The notes below the pieces were generated by a model, which saw only the letters and a program-made list of their open reading frames with translations, did no database searches and was not told the origin of the DNA. The position numbers were made by a program, and so were the translations under genes. This document shows positions 45,985 to 57,261 of a stretch of DNA of 64,000 nt, one piece after another. The stretch spans positions 385,515 through 449,514 of the forward strand of contig JALPQD010000392.1 in assembly GCA_023101885.1 (NCBI GenBank). The letters are read 5' to 3'. Source of the stretch: Typhlomys cinereus. Its lineage: Eukaryota > Chordata > Mammalia > Rodentia > Platacanthomyidae. The first letter of the stretch is position 1, and every line of letters starts with the position of its first letter.

Positions 45985-46115
45985 AAGGATCCCTTTTCAA
46001 TCTCATGACAACTTATGACTCCAACTTTCCAGTTGAGGAGAAACTGAGGCATAGAGGAGTTTTGCACAGAAGAAATTTGGGGGAGAAGTTAGACACACGG
46101 TCCCAAAGCTGGTAG
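45985..46115 (-). mobile_element. MIR SINE, reverse orientation
   Basis: CAATCTCATGACAACTTATG, CTTTCCAGTTGAGGAGAAAC and TGAGGCATAGAGGAGTTTTG follow reversed MIR. Confidence 0.55.
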
Positions 46116-46237
46116 GTAATAGACATGGAAGTGGTGAAGACTTCAGAAGCCTTCCTCAGAGCACATTGCCAGTCAAAGAAGGAGCTAGAAGACAGATCTA
46201 TATAACACAAAGAGGCTCACCTCGAGGTGAAAACTTT

Positions 46238-46524
46238 TTAAACAGGTTTTTTTTATTATTATTTATTCAATTGTGCGTGTATGGATGTGTGCGCATGTGT
46301 GTATGTATGTGTGTGTAGAACCACGGACGAATTCGAGAACCACCATGGACACCTCCACCTCCTCGTTTACTCTGCCCAGGGATTCAAAGGCTCCACCCTA
46401 CCAGGACTGAAAATGCAGGCCACCCCCACTTCCGCCCAGCGTCTATACGTGGGGTCTAGGATCCAAACTCAGGACCTTCCGCCTGCAAGGCAGAGGCTTA
46501 ACCCCTGAGCCACCTCTCCAGCCC
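46238..46524 (-). mobile_element. SINE-B (young), reverse orientation, with perfect target duplication
   Basis: AT-rich tail end (TTATTTATTCAATTGTGCG), AACCACGGACGAATTCGAGA, GGGATTCAAAGGCTCCACC, GGCGT-like block GCGTCTATACGTGGGGTC, CAGGACCTTCCGCCTGCAAG and GAGCCACCTCTCCAGCCC. Identical 17-bp flanks CTCGAGGTGAAAACTTT at 46221-46237 and 46525-46541. Confidence 0.9.
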
Positions 46525-46541
46525 CTCGAGGTGAAAACTTT

Positions 46542-48049
46542 AACCAGAGTTTTCAGGCAAAACCCATTGATTCCAGCCGCCCCCATACCAATACACCAAG
46601 CAAAAAGTGAGTAATGGTGGGAAATGGAGGAGATATAATCTGCACATAGGGAAGATCGAATAAAGGGGTCCAGCAACCCCAGGCTCATCTTCAAGGTCCT
46701 GACATGAGCTTTAAGCTTGAACAGAGGAGGAACTGGGGCATAGGGCAATGGTTTGCCATTAAACAGTTCTGGTCAAGGTGTGGTGGGTGATCCTGTCCAT
46801 GATCTAGTTCTGCAGGGTGGTCCAAAGAAGAAGGCTGCCAGAACTGGAGGGGACCACTTTGGTTCCTACAAGATGACGTCTTCCCTCCAGGGGCAGCTTC
46901 TCAGGTGACTGTCCTGGGGGCAGAGGGTCTGCTCTGGGCCATATTTTCATTCCTGAAATCCACAGCCACTGAAAGGACAATAGCTTATCTATTGCATTTA
47001 GCAATACAGTTTGATACCGTGACTGTAAATATATATGTGTATGCGTGTGAATACACACAAGTAAATCCTGAAATATTAAGCAATTCATTTTGGACGATAA
47101 GATTACAAGATCTATATATTTTTCCTTTTGTTTATATTCATTATCCTATCAAAAGCAGTGTTCCTTGCTTGATACATTTTAAAGGTACTTTTGTTGTTTT
47201 AGACATGTGATCTCATCTTTCTTTATCCCTCAAAGTGCCTTGTAGTACAAGGACATATAAGGAATTGATTGGCAGTCAGTTAAGAAAACAAATGAACAAA
47301 CAGTACATTCTCATCTCAGGGCTTGGGCTTTGGGTGTCAGGGGAAATTGTAGGTTTGCACTGGCAAGAGGTAGGTCTTCTTCCTATTGCAGTTCTGACTG
47401 GTCCAGACCACAGCCCAGGAACAGAACTAACCCTGGTCCATAAGTAAGCTGACCCTTCTGAGGGCTCCTCTGTGGGGTGCCTGCCTGTGGTGAGGGTAGA
47501 TCTCACCACAGGGTACTGAATTCAGCACATAGGCACCTCACCAGGGGGGTCTACCACAAAGCATGCCAGCAAGACTTTCAAACCTGGCCTTACCAGGGAC
47601 CACCAATCAAAGGTCAGAGAGGGAACTAATAGAAAGTTTCTATTTATCACCCCTTAGAAGTTCATTAAAGGGGCACTCAGGGTCCACAGTCTTCAGAGTG
47701 AGACTTGGAGGAGTCTTGCTTCCCTTCTAGCTCCCCCAAACAGCCAGAGATGACTTTCTGCTCCCCCTGATTCTTTCAAGGAATCAGGTGTCCCTTTCCC
47801 TGCTTTTCAATAAATTTTACTTAAGCCATTCAATCATATCTTCAACTTCAATCATTGAATCTGGGATAGAAGACCCTGGACAGAAATCTGGTACAAATCT
47901 GCACCTGCACCTTGCTTATTCATTGACTTCTGCTGATTTATGTGTTCACAAAGCATTAGTAAATGTAGTCATGCCTCAGTCTTTGTGGGGGGGAGAATGA
48001 CAAAGATACCAAAACCCACAGATTCTCAAGATCCTTCTATAAAAATGAT
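46542..48049. other. Unique sequence, no gene recognised
   Basis: No named repeat or exon found. Frames of 65-101 codons are unsupported. Confidence 0.4.
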
Positions 48050-48492
48050 GTCCGTGTGATAGTTGGATCCAGGTGTCAACATGACGATTGAAGACTCAAG
48101 CTCTGGAAACACTTGCAAAGAATTAGTAGTTGATTTAACCCCCGAGCAAGCCTGTGGGAAATATTCTACTTGATGAGGAAGACCCAGTCTATGGTGGGCG
48201 GGACTAGTCCCCGGGCAGGTGACTAAGGTAGAGGGGACTGGCTCAGAGGTGGCATTCTTCAGTATACTTGGGCAGACATGCTGCCTGACAGGAAGTTTTC
48301 CCCTCTTTCAGCAGGCCTATGGACAGGGTGTGGTCATTTCCCTTGGTTCCTGGTATTGTGTGTTGGCATGAATGCTCTTGTCAAGCTGCATTGAGAACTG
48401 TAATGGGACAATCGCAAGCCAGAATAAAACCCCTTGTCCCCAAAATCTTTTGGTCATGAATTCATCAGCAATATGCAAAGTAACTGCAACCA
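48050..48492 (+). mobile_element. URR1/RCHARR1-type hAT element, full length
   Basis: TGTGATAGTTGGATCCAGGT start, AAGACTCAAGCTCTGGAAAC, GAGGAAGACCCAGTCTATGG, AGTATACTTGGGCAGACATG, TTGAGAACTGTAATGGGACA and AATAAAACCCCTTGTCCCC. Confidence 0.75.
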
Positions 48493-51027
48493 TAGGGTTC
48501 TCATATAACCTATTTCCATCCTTTCAGACACTTTATTTCTCGATGACTTGTATTTGTATAGCACGGTGTAAATGTCATGCAGAGTCCAGTCAAGAGGCTT
48601 CTAGTACAATGCTGGAGTTACATGGCAGATGTCACAAATGCGGGTCATTCCAGGAGCTCACACAAGAACACACGTGGGCAGGCATGGCCAGAATCTTCTC
48701 AAGAACTCCTGTGATCAAATCCTGTTGTATTGATCTGGATGCCAGGAGGCCCCTCTCTAAACCCTCTGCACCCCTAGGCCAGGGGAAGGGTCAAGATTGT
48801 GCTGACATTGTCTTCTTTGATATTTCTACAGCCCGCTAAGGACGTGAATGGGACCTAGACTGCAAAGCGATACCACGAAACAACAGTGTTCCCTTCATAT
48901 AATACTGCAGGTGTGAGCCTGCCAGGTCACTAATTCATGCCTGATGACAAGGAATTTATTAAAGCTGTCTGCAAATGCAATAGAAGATATTGTAAAAGAT
49001 CTTGGCCAACACTGAAGGATATGCAAATGTTCAGTAACAAGCAGCCCTGGGCTACATAGCATTCTCGAAATATGTCCAGCATCTGGGGCCTCGAGCCAAG
49101 AAAACTCCATCGCTTCAGGGCACTGTCTCCCCTGGGCCCTGGTTTCCCAGAGGCGGAGCTGACCCTCTACAAGCCTGATGAAGATGGTAAGCTGGCTTCT
49201 TTGCACCAACCCCCACCTCCCTTGCGCCTTGTCTCCCAAACTCCAGTGAGGCCCAAGGGGAAGCCCCAACCTAACACAAGCCAGAAAAAGAAACAAGTCC
49301 AGAGGGCTGGGAGGGGAATCATCTCTCCTCACCTCCAACACCTTCAGGAAATGCCAAGAACACAACATGAGGTACACTGAGGAGATTTTTGCCCCCTTGG
49401 GATTTCCATCCCAGGAGAAGACTATCAAGCAATGTCAAGCCATGGTGTTGCAAGGCCAACCTCTGGAAGAAAAAGCAGAAGAAAAAACCACTAAACTATC
49501 TTGCCAGCTCCTTTGCTACCATTTTACAGGAGAAAACACACCATGCTCTACTAAGACTTTGAGTCTCCAATGTTGTGTGTATTGGATAATAATCATAGGT
49601 GATTGTGAAAAGAATTCCTGAGATACAAATTGGTGTGCACATGCTCAAAATATCCAAAACATGATTGCGTCTGTACCTGACAATATACTGACTTTTTGTC
49701 GCTATTCCCCAAAATAAGAGTAGAATAAATGCTTGTATAATGTTTACATTGCATCTGACATTATAAGTAATCAAGCCAGCCATGCATAAAATTTATAAGA
49801 GAGTGGATATAAGTTGAACGTAAATATTATGCCATTTTATATGCATGAAATTAACCTTCATAAATTTTGGTGTCTTCAAGGCATCATGTCATTTATTCAA
49901 CAATGATTAGAAATGAATTTGCAGGGCCAGAGATCAAATGCTAACTCTCACAACCTAACTTTATAGTCCCCTCAAATCTTATTTCCTCATAAGCAAATAT
50001 AAGTCAGTAAAAATAAGTCAATTTGAATTTTAAAAAAATCTTAGACCATGTTAGTAGAATGGGGAATGATTGCAGACATTTCAAAAACAAAATCTGTCAG
50101 CGACGCTCAGTATGCATATGTCCTCCTGAAGACATAGCCCAGAGAAATTTTCCTCCCTGTGGTTTATGGTAATGGCTTATAATAATGGGAAATGCTGGAC
50201 ATGTAATAAAATTAAGCATAATGGATGAAGTCTACGAAATGCATTAGAGCACAAACAAGCAACAAACGCACCCACAGAACAGCAGGAATAGACTTTGGAA
50301 GGCACAGAGTTCACAAGCGGAGTAAACAAGCAGGCCAGAAGCACAGAGACGATGCACACTCCTAATCGCAATAAAAAAAACACAAACAAAGTCTACTTTT
50401 GGGTGCTACTTCTCACTATTAGATTGGAAAGATATAGAAGTTTCTTCACTTGGCAGGAATGGATTAACATGCACCTGACATGTGTCAGTTTTCCTGGGGG
50501 GACATCACACAAATGTCTGTTCACCTCACATGGAGATCTAATGACAGTCCAAAGTAACGATTGTAGCAAGGTCTAACTGGCGAACCAATGAGTTTATCTG
50601 GGTTTCTTACAGCAATGTGGGTGAGAGTTACTTAAAAAGACTTAAGTGACCCCAGAGCAGTCACAGCACCAGAAAGATCTGCATGGATAGAGTCCCCTTG
50701 GTTAATTAGCCTGTCCCCAGCCTGTACACTCTAGCCCCTCCCAAGACCTCTAGCCCACATGCAGTTAGAGGAGTATTGCAGACAAATAGCTGGAAGGTGC
50801 ACAAGACAGCAGCTGGAATACTACGCGAGCATCAGTGACCCTCTCCGCCTGTTCTGTGTCTGTCTCTGAATCAACAGTTAACCGATCTGATCTTGATGGT
50901 CTCTTTCAGGTCATTACAGCTGTAGGACAAAGATGGCAGCTGTTTAGCTCCGAGGACAACATTCTACAGCAGGTATCCCACACATCCTGGGGAGGATTCG
51001 AATGTTACGACCATTAAAGAGAATGCA
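48493..51027. other. Unique sequence, no gene recognised
   Basis: Two sizeable frames lie here or overlap: 48372-48839 (plus, 155 codons, starts in the hAT element) and 48895-49428 (minus, 177 codons) with an opposing 102-codon frame. Neither has a domain or splice context. 49700-50250 is AT-rich. Confidence 0.4.
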
Positions 51028-51330
51028 TTAGTTACTCACACTGTGACTAGGTACCAGACAGAAGTGGTTTAAGGGAAGAGGGACTCATTTGGGCTCGCAA
51101 TTTGAGAAGATACAGCACAGGAAAGGCTTGGGGAGTGCACAGCTGTGAGAGCTTATGGATGGGACCCCTCGTGTCTGTGCAGAGACCAAGAAGCAAAGAG
51201 TTCTGATGGGAAACAGAACCAGGTTGGAGCCACCAGGCACCTCCACCTCCCAAAACAGTGAGACCCAGTGTCGAAGACACAGGAGCCTATGGGGGAGAGT
51301 TCACATCAGCGCCATAACAAAGTCTGGAAG
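51028..51330 (+). mobile_element. Family E rodent DNA transposon
   Basis: GCATTAGTTACTCACACTGT, GGACTCATTTGGGCTCGCAA, CAGAGACCAAGAAGCAAAGA, CACCTCCACCTCCCAAAACA and GGAGCCTATGGGGGAGAGTT in family order. Confidence 0.6.
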
Positions 51331-51594
51331 TAACTCACCCAGGGCTACATAATAGCATTTATCCTTTAGTAAAGGAAAGCTAGGAACTCAGGTGGCCATC
51401 CTGCCCAGCTGAAAGTTAGGATTTATTACTGAGGAGAAATAAGTAATAGGAGTCCAGAAGGGCAGCTGGCAGTCTGCCAAAGGAGAAGCAAACTTGGTTT
51501 TAGAGTACCAACTGCATTCTGGGTCTTTAAGAGATTCTCCACAAATTACCACATGGTCATATCTCGCGGGACACACCTTTAAAAAAATGAAACA

Positions 51595-51816
51595 GGGCTG
51601 GAGAGATGGCTCAGGAGTTAAGACTCTGCCTTGCAAGCAGAAGGTCCTGAGTTTGGATCCCAGGTCCCACGTAAAAAATGCCAGGCAGAAATGGCGGCAG
51701 TCTGAACTTCTGGCCCAGAATGAAAGAAAAAGGAGATGCAAGGATGATTCCTGAAATACTCTTGGTCCTCTACAGAGACATACAATGCCCTCTGATACAC
51801 ACAAACACATAGATAA

Positions 51817-51878
<62 letters not shown>

Positions 51879-51944
51879 GGATGGATGATGGATGGATGGA
51901 TGGATAGATAGATAGATAGATAGATAGATGTAGAGCTGTAATAT
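51595..51944 (+). mobile_element. SINE-A, forward, with expanded GATA tail
   Basis: GGGCTGGAGAGATGGCTCAG head, GTTAAGACTCTGCCTTGCAA, GGTCCTGAGTTTGGATCCC (box B), CAGGCAGAAATGGCGGCAGT, and TCCTCTACAGAGACATACAA 3' end, then (GATA)n/(GGAT)n at 51811-51930. Flanks 51576-51594 and 51945-51961 differ only in the length of an internal A-run, a good target duplication, so the microsatellite grew inside the insertion. The 198-codon minus frame crossing it is an artefact. Confidence 0.9.
51811..51930. repeat. (GATA)n/(GGAT)n microsatellite in a SINE tail
   Basis: About 17 GATA units, two GGAT units, a GAT phase break, about four GGAT units and seven GATA units. It lies inside the target duplication of the adjacent SINE. 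Confidence 0.95.
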
Positions 51945-52139
51945 CCTTTAAAAATGAAACACAATTGTCATATCTGAAATTCAAATTTCACTGGGGATTA
52001 TGTAGTTTGCTAGGAAGCAGTATTGCTCATCCCAATGCCTCAGATCCCTGAGGATACGACCAAGGCTGAGTGTCAAATAGGAGGCTGCACTGGGGTGCAC
52101 AAAGCAGAACCAGGACTGGAGTCTGACGCCAGCACGCAC

Positions 52140-52265
52140 ACCCTCAGAAATACATGACCTTGAGCAATTGCTTGGTCTCTTTCTGTGCACCCATTTCTTC
52201 CACTGTAAAAAGGAGGAAGATAACAGTCTCCATCACTTAGAACACTTGTTAGGATCAGTTGAGTT
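52140..52265 (+). mobile_element. MIR SINE fragment
   Basis: ATGACCTTGAGCAATTGCTT, GTGCACCCATTTCTTCCACT and GTAAAAAGGAGGAAGATAAC followed by CACTTAGAACACTTGTTAGG match MIR core and 3' half. Confidence 0.65.
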
Positions 52266-52299
52266 TTACGTATACACCCGGGATTGGTCAATTTTATCA

Positions 52300-52650
52300 T
52301 CCCTAAGAATGAACAGAACGAAAACAGCCTAAAGAGAGGAATCGCTTATTTTGGCTCCTGGTTTCAGATTTCAGCACATGGCCCCTTGGCTGTGTGTTCC
52401 TGGGCCCAGGGGGAGGCGGAATGGGGTGATGGTCGCAGAAGCTGTTCGTCTCTAATGAGCACAAAGCAGGGAGAGACCCTAAGGATGCCAGGTAGGATGC
52501 ATTTCCCAGCAATGGAGCTTAACCTCAAGGTAGCTTTGACCAAAGTCAAGGTGTGGTCCTGGTTGCATTCGCCCAGTGACCATCAGCCTCTGATTTGCCC
52601 TCACCTTCGGCTTCCTACCACCTCCCTAGAATACCACTGTATTATGTATC
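52300..52650 (+). mobile_element. Family E rodent DNA transposon, diverged
   Basis: CGCTTATTTTGGCTCCTGGT, TGAGCACAAAGCAGGGAGAG and CCCTCACCTTCGGCTTCCTA roughly follow family E order. 3' edge uncertain. Confidence 0.45.
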
Positions 52651-54029
52651 CATCAAAACATGGATTAAGCGAGAAGCATCAGAATCCAGTCACTTCCTGA
52701 AAGCCTACCAGCCAGAAACCAAGCCCGGATACCTGGGACAGTGGGAACATGTCCCATTCAAATCAGGAGAAACAGGAGTTGAGTTTAGATTCTGTGTTTT
52801 ACCACGTGGTCTCTTCCTGACTGACCCAGTGAACTGTGGACTAGATAACAGGTGTGATCACTGATCCCACTCACTTTGGTCGTTACTAATAATGAGAATG
52901 ACTCTGAAGAGCAGTAACTGACCACCCACCCCTGTGCTTTGCCACATGCTAAAGCAGTCTTCCTCACGTTATCTCTCTACTGTGATTCCCCATGTTAATC
53001 AGCTCTAAAACATCAGCCGCAGTCATGGCGATAACTACTTCAGAGGCTGAGCATACATGTACTGAAGACAAGGACGGCAGATGCCTAACACATAGTGTTC
53101 CACAGTCTGCTTGTTTACTTCTCAGACACTACTGCATAGCACCAGGTGCATGCAATAAATACCAGACATGGATGCATCGAACACTTATTTTCTCTAATTG
53201 GACAGCGAAAACCTTTGCTGAATCTGTATGTGGCCTGTTCTCATGTATAATGCAAGCGTACACTCCCAGAGAGCACACATCGGCGCTCCTCCCAGGCACT
53301 TGGGAATTGGTGTTTACTTCTTGCAGCTGGACCCTTACTTTAGTCGGGTAACTCGTATTTCTTTTCCTCCCTGACCTGAACCAGACCTGTCCCAGAACTC
53401 CTGAGTCCAGGATTAGATTCCAGATCCCATGGGGGCTTGTTTTGTTCGTTGCCACTAACCTGACTCAGAGCGCAGAGAACCTGTGATGGGAGAAGACAGC
53501 TGGATGGAGGATGCTAGACAGGCCAAGAACCCAGCGTGCCAGGTGGATCCCTGACCCACACATAGCTGTGGGTCCTTTAAAATGGTGGAATCCCGGGTGG
53601 GCAGGACCACGTGGATTTTCTTTGCAAAGCTTGGGGCAGAAGGACAGCAAAGGGAGCAAGAAGAGGCTGGATGCAGACGGGGGGGGGGTAGGATCCCCAA
53701 TGTTGGTCTCATCAAGACCCCATCATCCTTTATCCTCATCCCAGGTTGATCCACGGTAGTGCGTTTCATACAATACAAGTAACAAAAAGGAACCGACCTG
53801 AAGACATGTTGGAAGAAAAGAAAAAGAAAAAGAACTCAGGGTGTCCAAGCCTTGCGAGCAGTTGGGTCAGAACTGGGTCTGACTCATGCCCCACTTAAGA
53901 AGCCCCCCAAGAGTCTTCAGCACCAAGGACCAAATAAGATCCACCTGCCTCTTCTCTGAGAAAGGCTCTAGAGTTTGACCTTTCCTCAGCTGAAGTCGCC
54001 ACAGAGGGACTCTGCGCGACACACTGAAA
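52651..54029. other. Unique sequence, no gene recognised
   Basis: G10 run at 53680-53689, A-rich steps near 53815-53832. Frames at 53129-53778 overlap on both strands without motif. Confidence 0.4.
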
Positions 54030-54175
54030 AGTTAATGACCTCGGTTCAAGTTTTAGCTCCATCTGGACAAGCTCAAGAAGCTGCTTCGTCTCCTTGGGGT
54101 CTCAGTCTGCTCATCTGTAGAGCGGGGATGCTAGCAGCCCCTGCTAGGTGATTCTGTGGATTCAACGAGAGGGGT
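54030..54175 (+). mobile_element. MIR SINE fragment
   Basis: GACCTCGGTTCAAGTTTTAG, TCTCAGTCTGCTCATCTGTA, GAGCGGGGATGCTAGCAGC and GATTCTGTGGATTCAACGAG follow MIR sense order. Confidence 0.65.
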
Positions 54176-54976
54176 TATCATTTGGGAAGGACTTCCACTT
54201 CTTTATGGCTGTCCGGCGTCAGAGCCTTCTGGGACAAGCGAGAGCCCATGTAGTCATACTGACCAGCACTATCCTAGCTCACAGGGCACAGCAGTGCCCA
54301 ATGGCTAGACCATTACTTGCCTGCCCATGTTCTGCTTACTTTCTCCATGTTTATGCCATCAACGCCATCCCTCACAGCCACACCCAGAGACTAATCTTAA
54401 TTCACGCTCGAGTGTCCGGGAGACCTGCCACCTAGGCACCAGACTGGCAAAGCTAACCGTCACAACGGATTTATTTTGACTGATAAATTGGGGGGGATGA
54501 AGTCCAAAATGGAGGGGCAGGTATGGAGTGAGTGTGAGGCATCTGAAGTCAGGAAGCAGAGAGAGATGAGCACTAGTGCCCAGTTCACGTTCTTTTCCCC
54601 TTTTGATTCAGTTCAGAAGCTCCACCATGGGATGGCGCCACTCACATTTGGGGTGGGTCTCTGGAGACCCCTTTACAGACACGCCCCGACATGTGCCTCC
54701 TGGGGGATTCCACATCTAGTCGAGTTAACAATGAGGATGACCTGTCACACTCTGGAATCCCACGGGGGATGTAAGTCTGCCAACACGCCCTTCTTCCCAA
54801 AGGCACCGGCAAGGGTCTTATTTTTAATCCTACTGCTGAGTCTTCTGAGGTGAGGTCCCACCCATGGATGTGTGGGAAGGAAACTCTGCTCAGAAAGTTG
54901 CCGAAGATCTCAAGTGACAGATGCTGTGAACAGAACCAGTCGGGGGAAGCCAAGGGGGTACTGAGAAGCAATGGGG

Positions 54977-55072
54977 AAGATGGCGGAAGAAGGAAGAAGG
55001 GAAGGGAGGTCAGGAAGGACACGAAGCAGGAAATGAGACAGGAAGTGAAGCGGCCAGCCGGGCAGGAAGTGA
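54977..55072 (+). promoter_or_regulatory. Candidate YY1 plus ETS motif cluster
   Basis: AAGATGGCGG at 54977-54986 is a full YY1 consensus. ETS-type cores follow: CAGGAAGGAC at 55011, CAGGAAATGA at 55027, CAGGAAGTGA at 55039 and 55063. The last three are spaced 12 and 24 bp, near whole helical turns. Purine-rich background makes chance matches likely, so this is only a candidate. Confidence 0.3.
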
Positions 55073-55099
55073 GGCCAGCTCCTCCTCCTAGCTGTGGGT

Positions 55100-56139
55100 C
55101 CCCAGCATCCGGTGCCAGGGAGCAACTGAGAAGCCAAGGACAAGAAGTTTGCTGGGGGAGGAGGAAGGGACATTGATCTGAACGCATTGAACCTGGGAGG
55201 CCTGAAGAGCAATCATGCTGCAGAGCCATCTGCACGCCCAGTGAGGAGGCAGAGGAAACTTGAGAAAATTAAAAGCCAAGGCGAGGGAGAGCGGAAGAGG
55301 AAGTCAGAGCATGGAAGGTACCAGCAGGGGGACAAGAACCTGCTCCTAACATCCTGACAAGTCGGGCTGGGCAGTGTGGTCTGTTTGCTTCCATGCCAAG
55401 CACGTGACTCAAGTTCCCATCTGCCGAGCAATCATCCGCCTGGGCTTCAGCTGCCAAAGCACAAGCTTGATGCCTCCGCGTTGCCTGCAGCGCCTCACAT
55501 GCCTGCTGTCATTTTGCAGAGAGATAAAGGCGGCTCAGGGACATTATGGGGTTCCAGATGGCACTCTGGGCTTCCTGCCCACGCGCCTTATGCTCCCCAG
55601 GCCGAGAAGGGTGCCGCCACCTGGGTTTTCCTGCACCCCTGCCTACCATCTCCAACCGTTCTCGTCCCCCTCCCCCTGGCCTCTTCCCCATCTCCCGCAC
55701 ACTCCTTCCACCCTCACTCGGGCTCTGTCCTAGCAGACAGTAGAGGGATCATGCGCTCTGGCATCCCATTGACTTGGACTAGCGCCCTAACTTCCTGTGT
55801 GGCCTCTAGGGAGTTACCCGAGCTCACCGAAGCTCCGATCATGATCATTCACATGTAGATGAGAATCTATAATAGCACATCAATAGACCTGTAAGCAAGA
55901 TGCCCGGTCCAGAGCCTGGCACGACGTAGAAGTCACATGGACATTGGGCTCCATTCTCTGGCTGGACGCAGAGGTTTGTGGGTCTCTTTACCAAAGCAAA
56001 GAATCCATCTGAGTTCTCTGGGGGCAGATTCAGAGTCAGGACAGAGCTGCCACCCGACTTTGCCATTTATAGGTATAATCTCTCAGCCGGTTGTTTATGT
56101 GGCTTCTTTGAGTCCTACTTTCCTCATGGATTAAAATAA
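55100..56139. other. Unique sequence, no gene recognised
   Basis: Moderately GC-rich (55370-55740) with overlapping frames of 119-160 codons on the plus strand, none with a domain or CpG-island context. A possible MIR at 56040-56140 (CTCTCAGCCGGTTGTTTATG, CTTTCCTCATGGATTAAAAT). Confidence 0.4.
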
Positions 56140-56580
56140 GGATATAACTTGAATGTCCCTTATCTGAAATGCTTGGATGGAAAGAAGTGTTTTGGATTTT
56201 AGACTTATTTTGGATTCTGAAATCATTACATATATATAATGAGAGATCTTTGAGATGGGCCCCATGTCTGAATGTGGGATCTGTTGATGTTTCCTATGAA
56301 ACTTATACATAGTCTGAAAGATATTTCATAAAGCATTTTTATTTTTTATACAGTATTTTTAGTGCACTTGCCTTCTGACTGTGACCAGTGACATAAAAAT
56401 TTACACAGCCATGACAAGTATTTTATACAGTATTTTTAGCAGACTTGCATTTTGACTGTGACTGAACACATGAGGTCAGATGTGAAACTTTCCATTTGTG
56501 ACATTGTGGGGTTAATACAAGTTTTGGAATTTTTTAAAAACATTTTGAATTTTGAACTTTGAGATCAGGGTTGCACAACC
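56140..56580 (+). mobile_element. Ancient mammal-wide DNA transposon
   Basis: GTCCCTTATCTGAAATGCTT, AAGAAGTGTTTTGGATTTTA, ATAATGAGAGATCTTTGAGA, GTTTTGGAATTTTTTAAAAA and GGGTTGCACAACCTACCC match a widespread old DNA element whose human copies read 'ttatctgaaatgcttgg...ggattagggatgctcaacct'. A 40-bp segment with ATACAGTATTTTTAG is present twice, 77 bp apart (56347 and 56424). Confidence 0.6.
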
Positions 56581-56928
56581 TACCCAAACAGCCTGCTGAC
56601 TAGGCTGGTAACATAGGCGGTGCCTATGTTAGCTACACCAACTGCCATCTCACCCCTGCACCTGCCTGGGAGGGCCTTGGAAGCTATCGCCTTCCATCAG
56701 GCTCTGCTACAAGTTCAGCTGACTGACTACAGGGCAGACCAGAAAGAAGGGGAAACTGAGACCCCATTAGTCATTCCAAGTTCCTTCCCTCAAGGGTCAC
56801 CTTTGGCTGGCTGCTGTCCTTAAGAACACCTCTCACAGAGCCTATGAGCAAAGGTCTCCAAAAATCCAATAGCAGTTCTGTTTTTCTGATACTCCTGAGG
56901 CATTGTCCTACTTTATAAATGTTCTTTT

Positions 56929-57227
56929 TTTTTTTATTTATTCAATTGTGCGTGTGTGCGTATGTATGTGCATGTGTGTGTGTGTGTGTGTGTGTATGTG
57001 TGTCTGTGTGTGTGTAGAACCACGGGCGAATTCGGGAACCACCATGGACCAACTCCACCTCCTCCTTGTTTACTCTGCCCCGGGATTCACAGGCTCCGCC
57101 CTACCAGGACCAGAAGCGCAGGCTGCCCCCGCTTCCGCCTGGCGTCTATACATGGGGTCTAGGATCTGAACTCAGGACCTTCCGCCTGCAAGGCAGAGGC
57201 TTAACCCCTGAGCCACCTCTCCAGCCC
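56929..57227 (-). mobile_element. SINE-B (young), reverse orientation, perfect target duplication
   Basis: TTATTTATTCAATTGTGCG, (GT)n, AACCACGGGCGAATTCGGGA, CGGGATTCACAGGCTCCGCC, TACCAGGACCAGAAGCGCAG and GAGCCACCTCTCCAGCCC. Flanked by identical TATAAATGTTCTTTT at 56914-56928 and 57228-57242. Confidence 0.92.
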
Positions 57228-57261
57228 TATAAATGTTCTTTTATTAAAATCTCTTTGTCTG

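Noticed and set aside
48895..49428. 177-codon minus frame and 102-codon plus frame
   Set aside because: Unique DNA without domain, opposed by a frame of similar quality; expected by chance in 64 kb.
51595..51660. tRNA gene
   Set aside because: Box A and B-like sequences belong to the tRNA-derived head of SINE-A and lack a foldable tRNA; same for the other SINE heads.
51388..51984. 198-codon minus frame with Tyr/Leu/Ser/Ile repeats
   Set aside because: It runs through a SINE-A and its GATA tail; the Ile/Tyr/Leu/Ser repeat is the GATA array.
54642..55235. 197-codon minus frame
   Set aside because: Unique GC-rich DNA but competing plus frames of 108-125 codons, no motif, no splice context and no CpG island.
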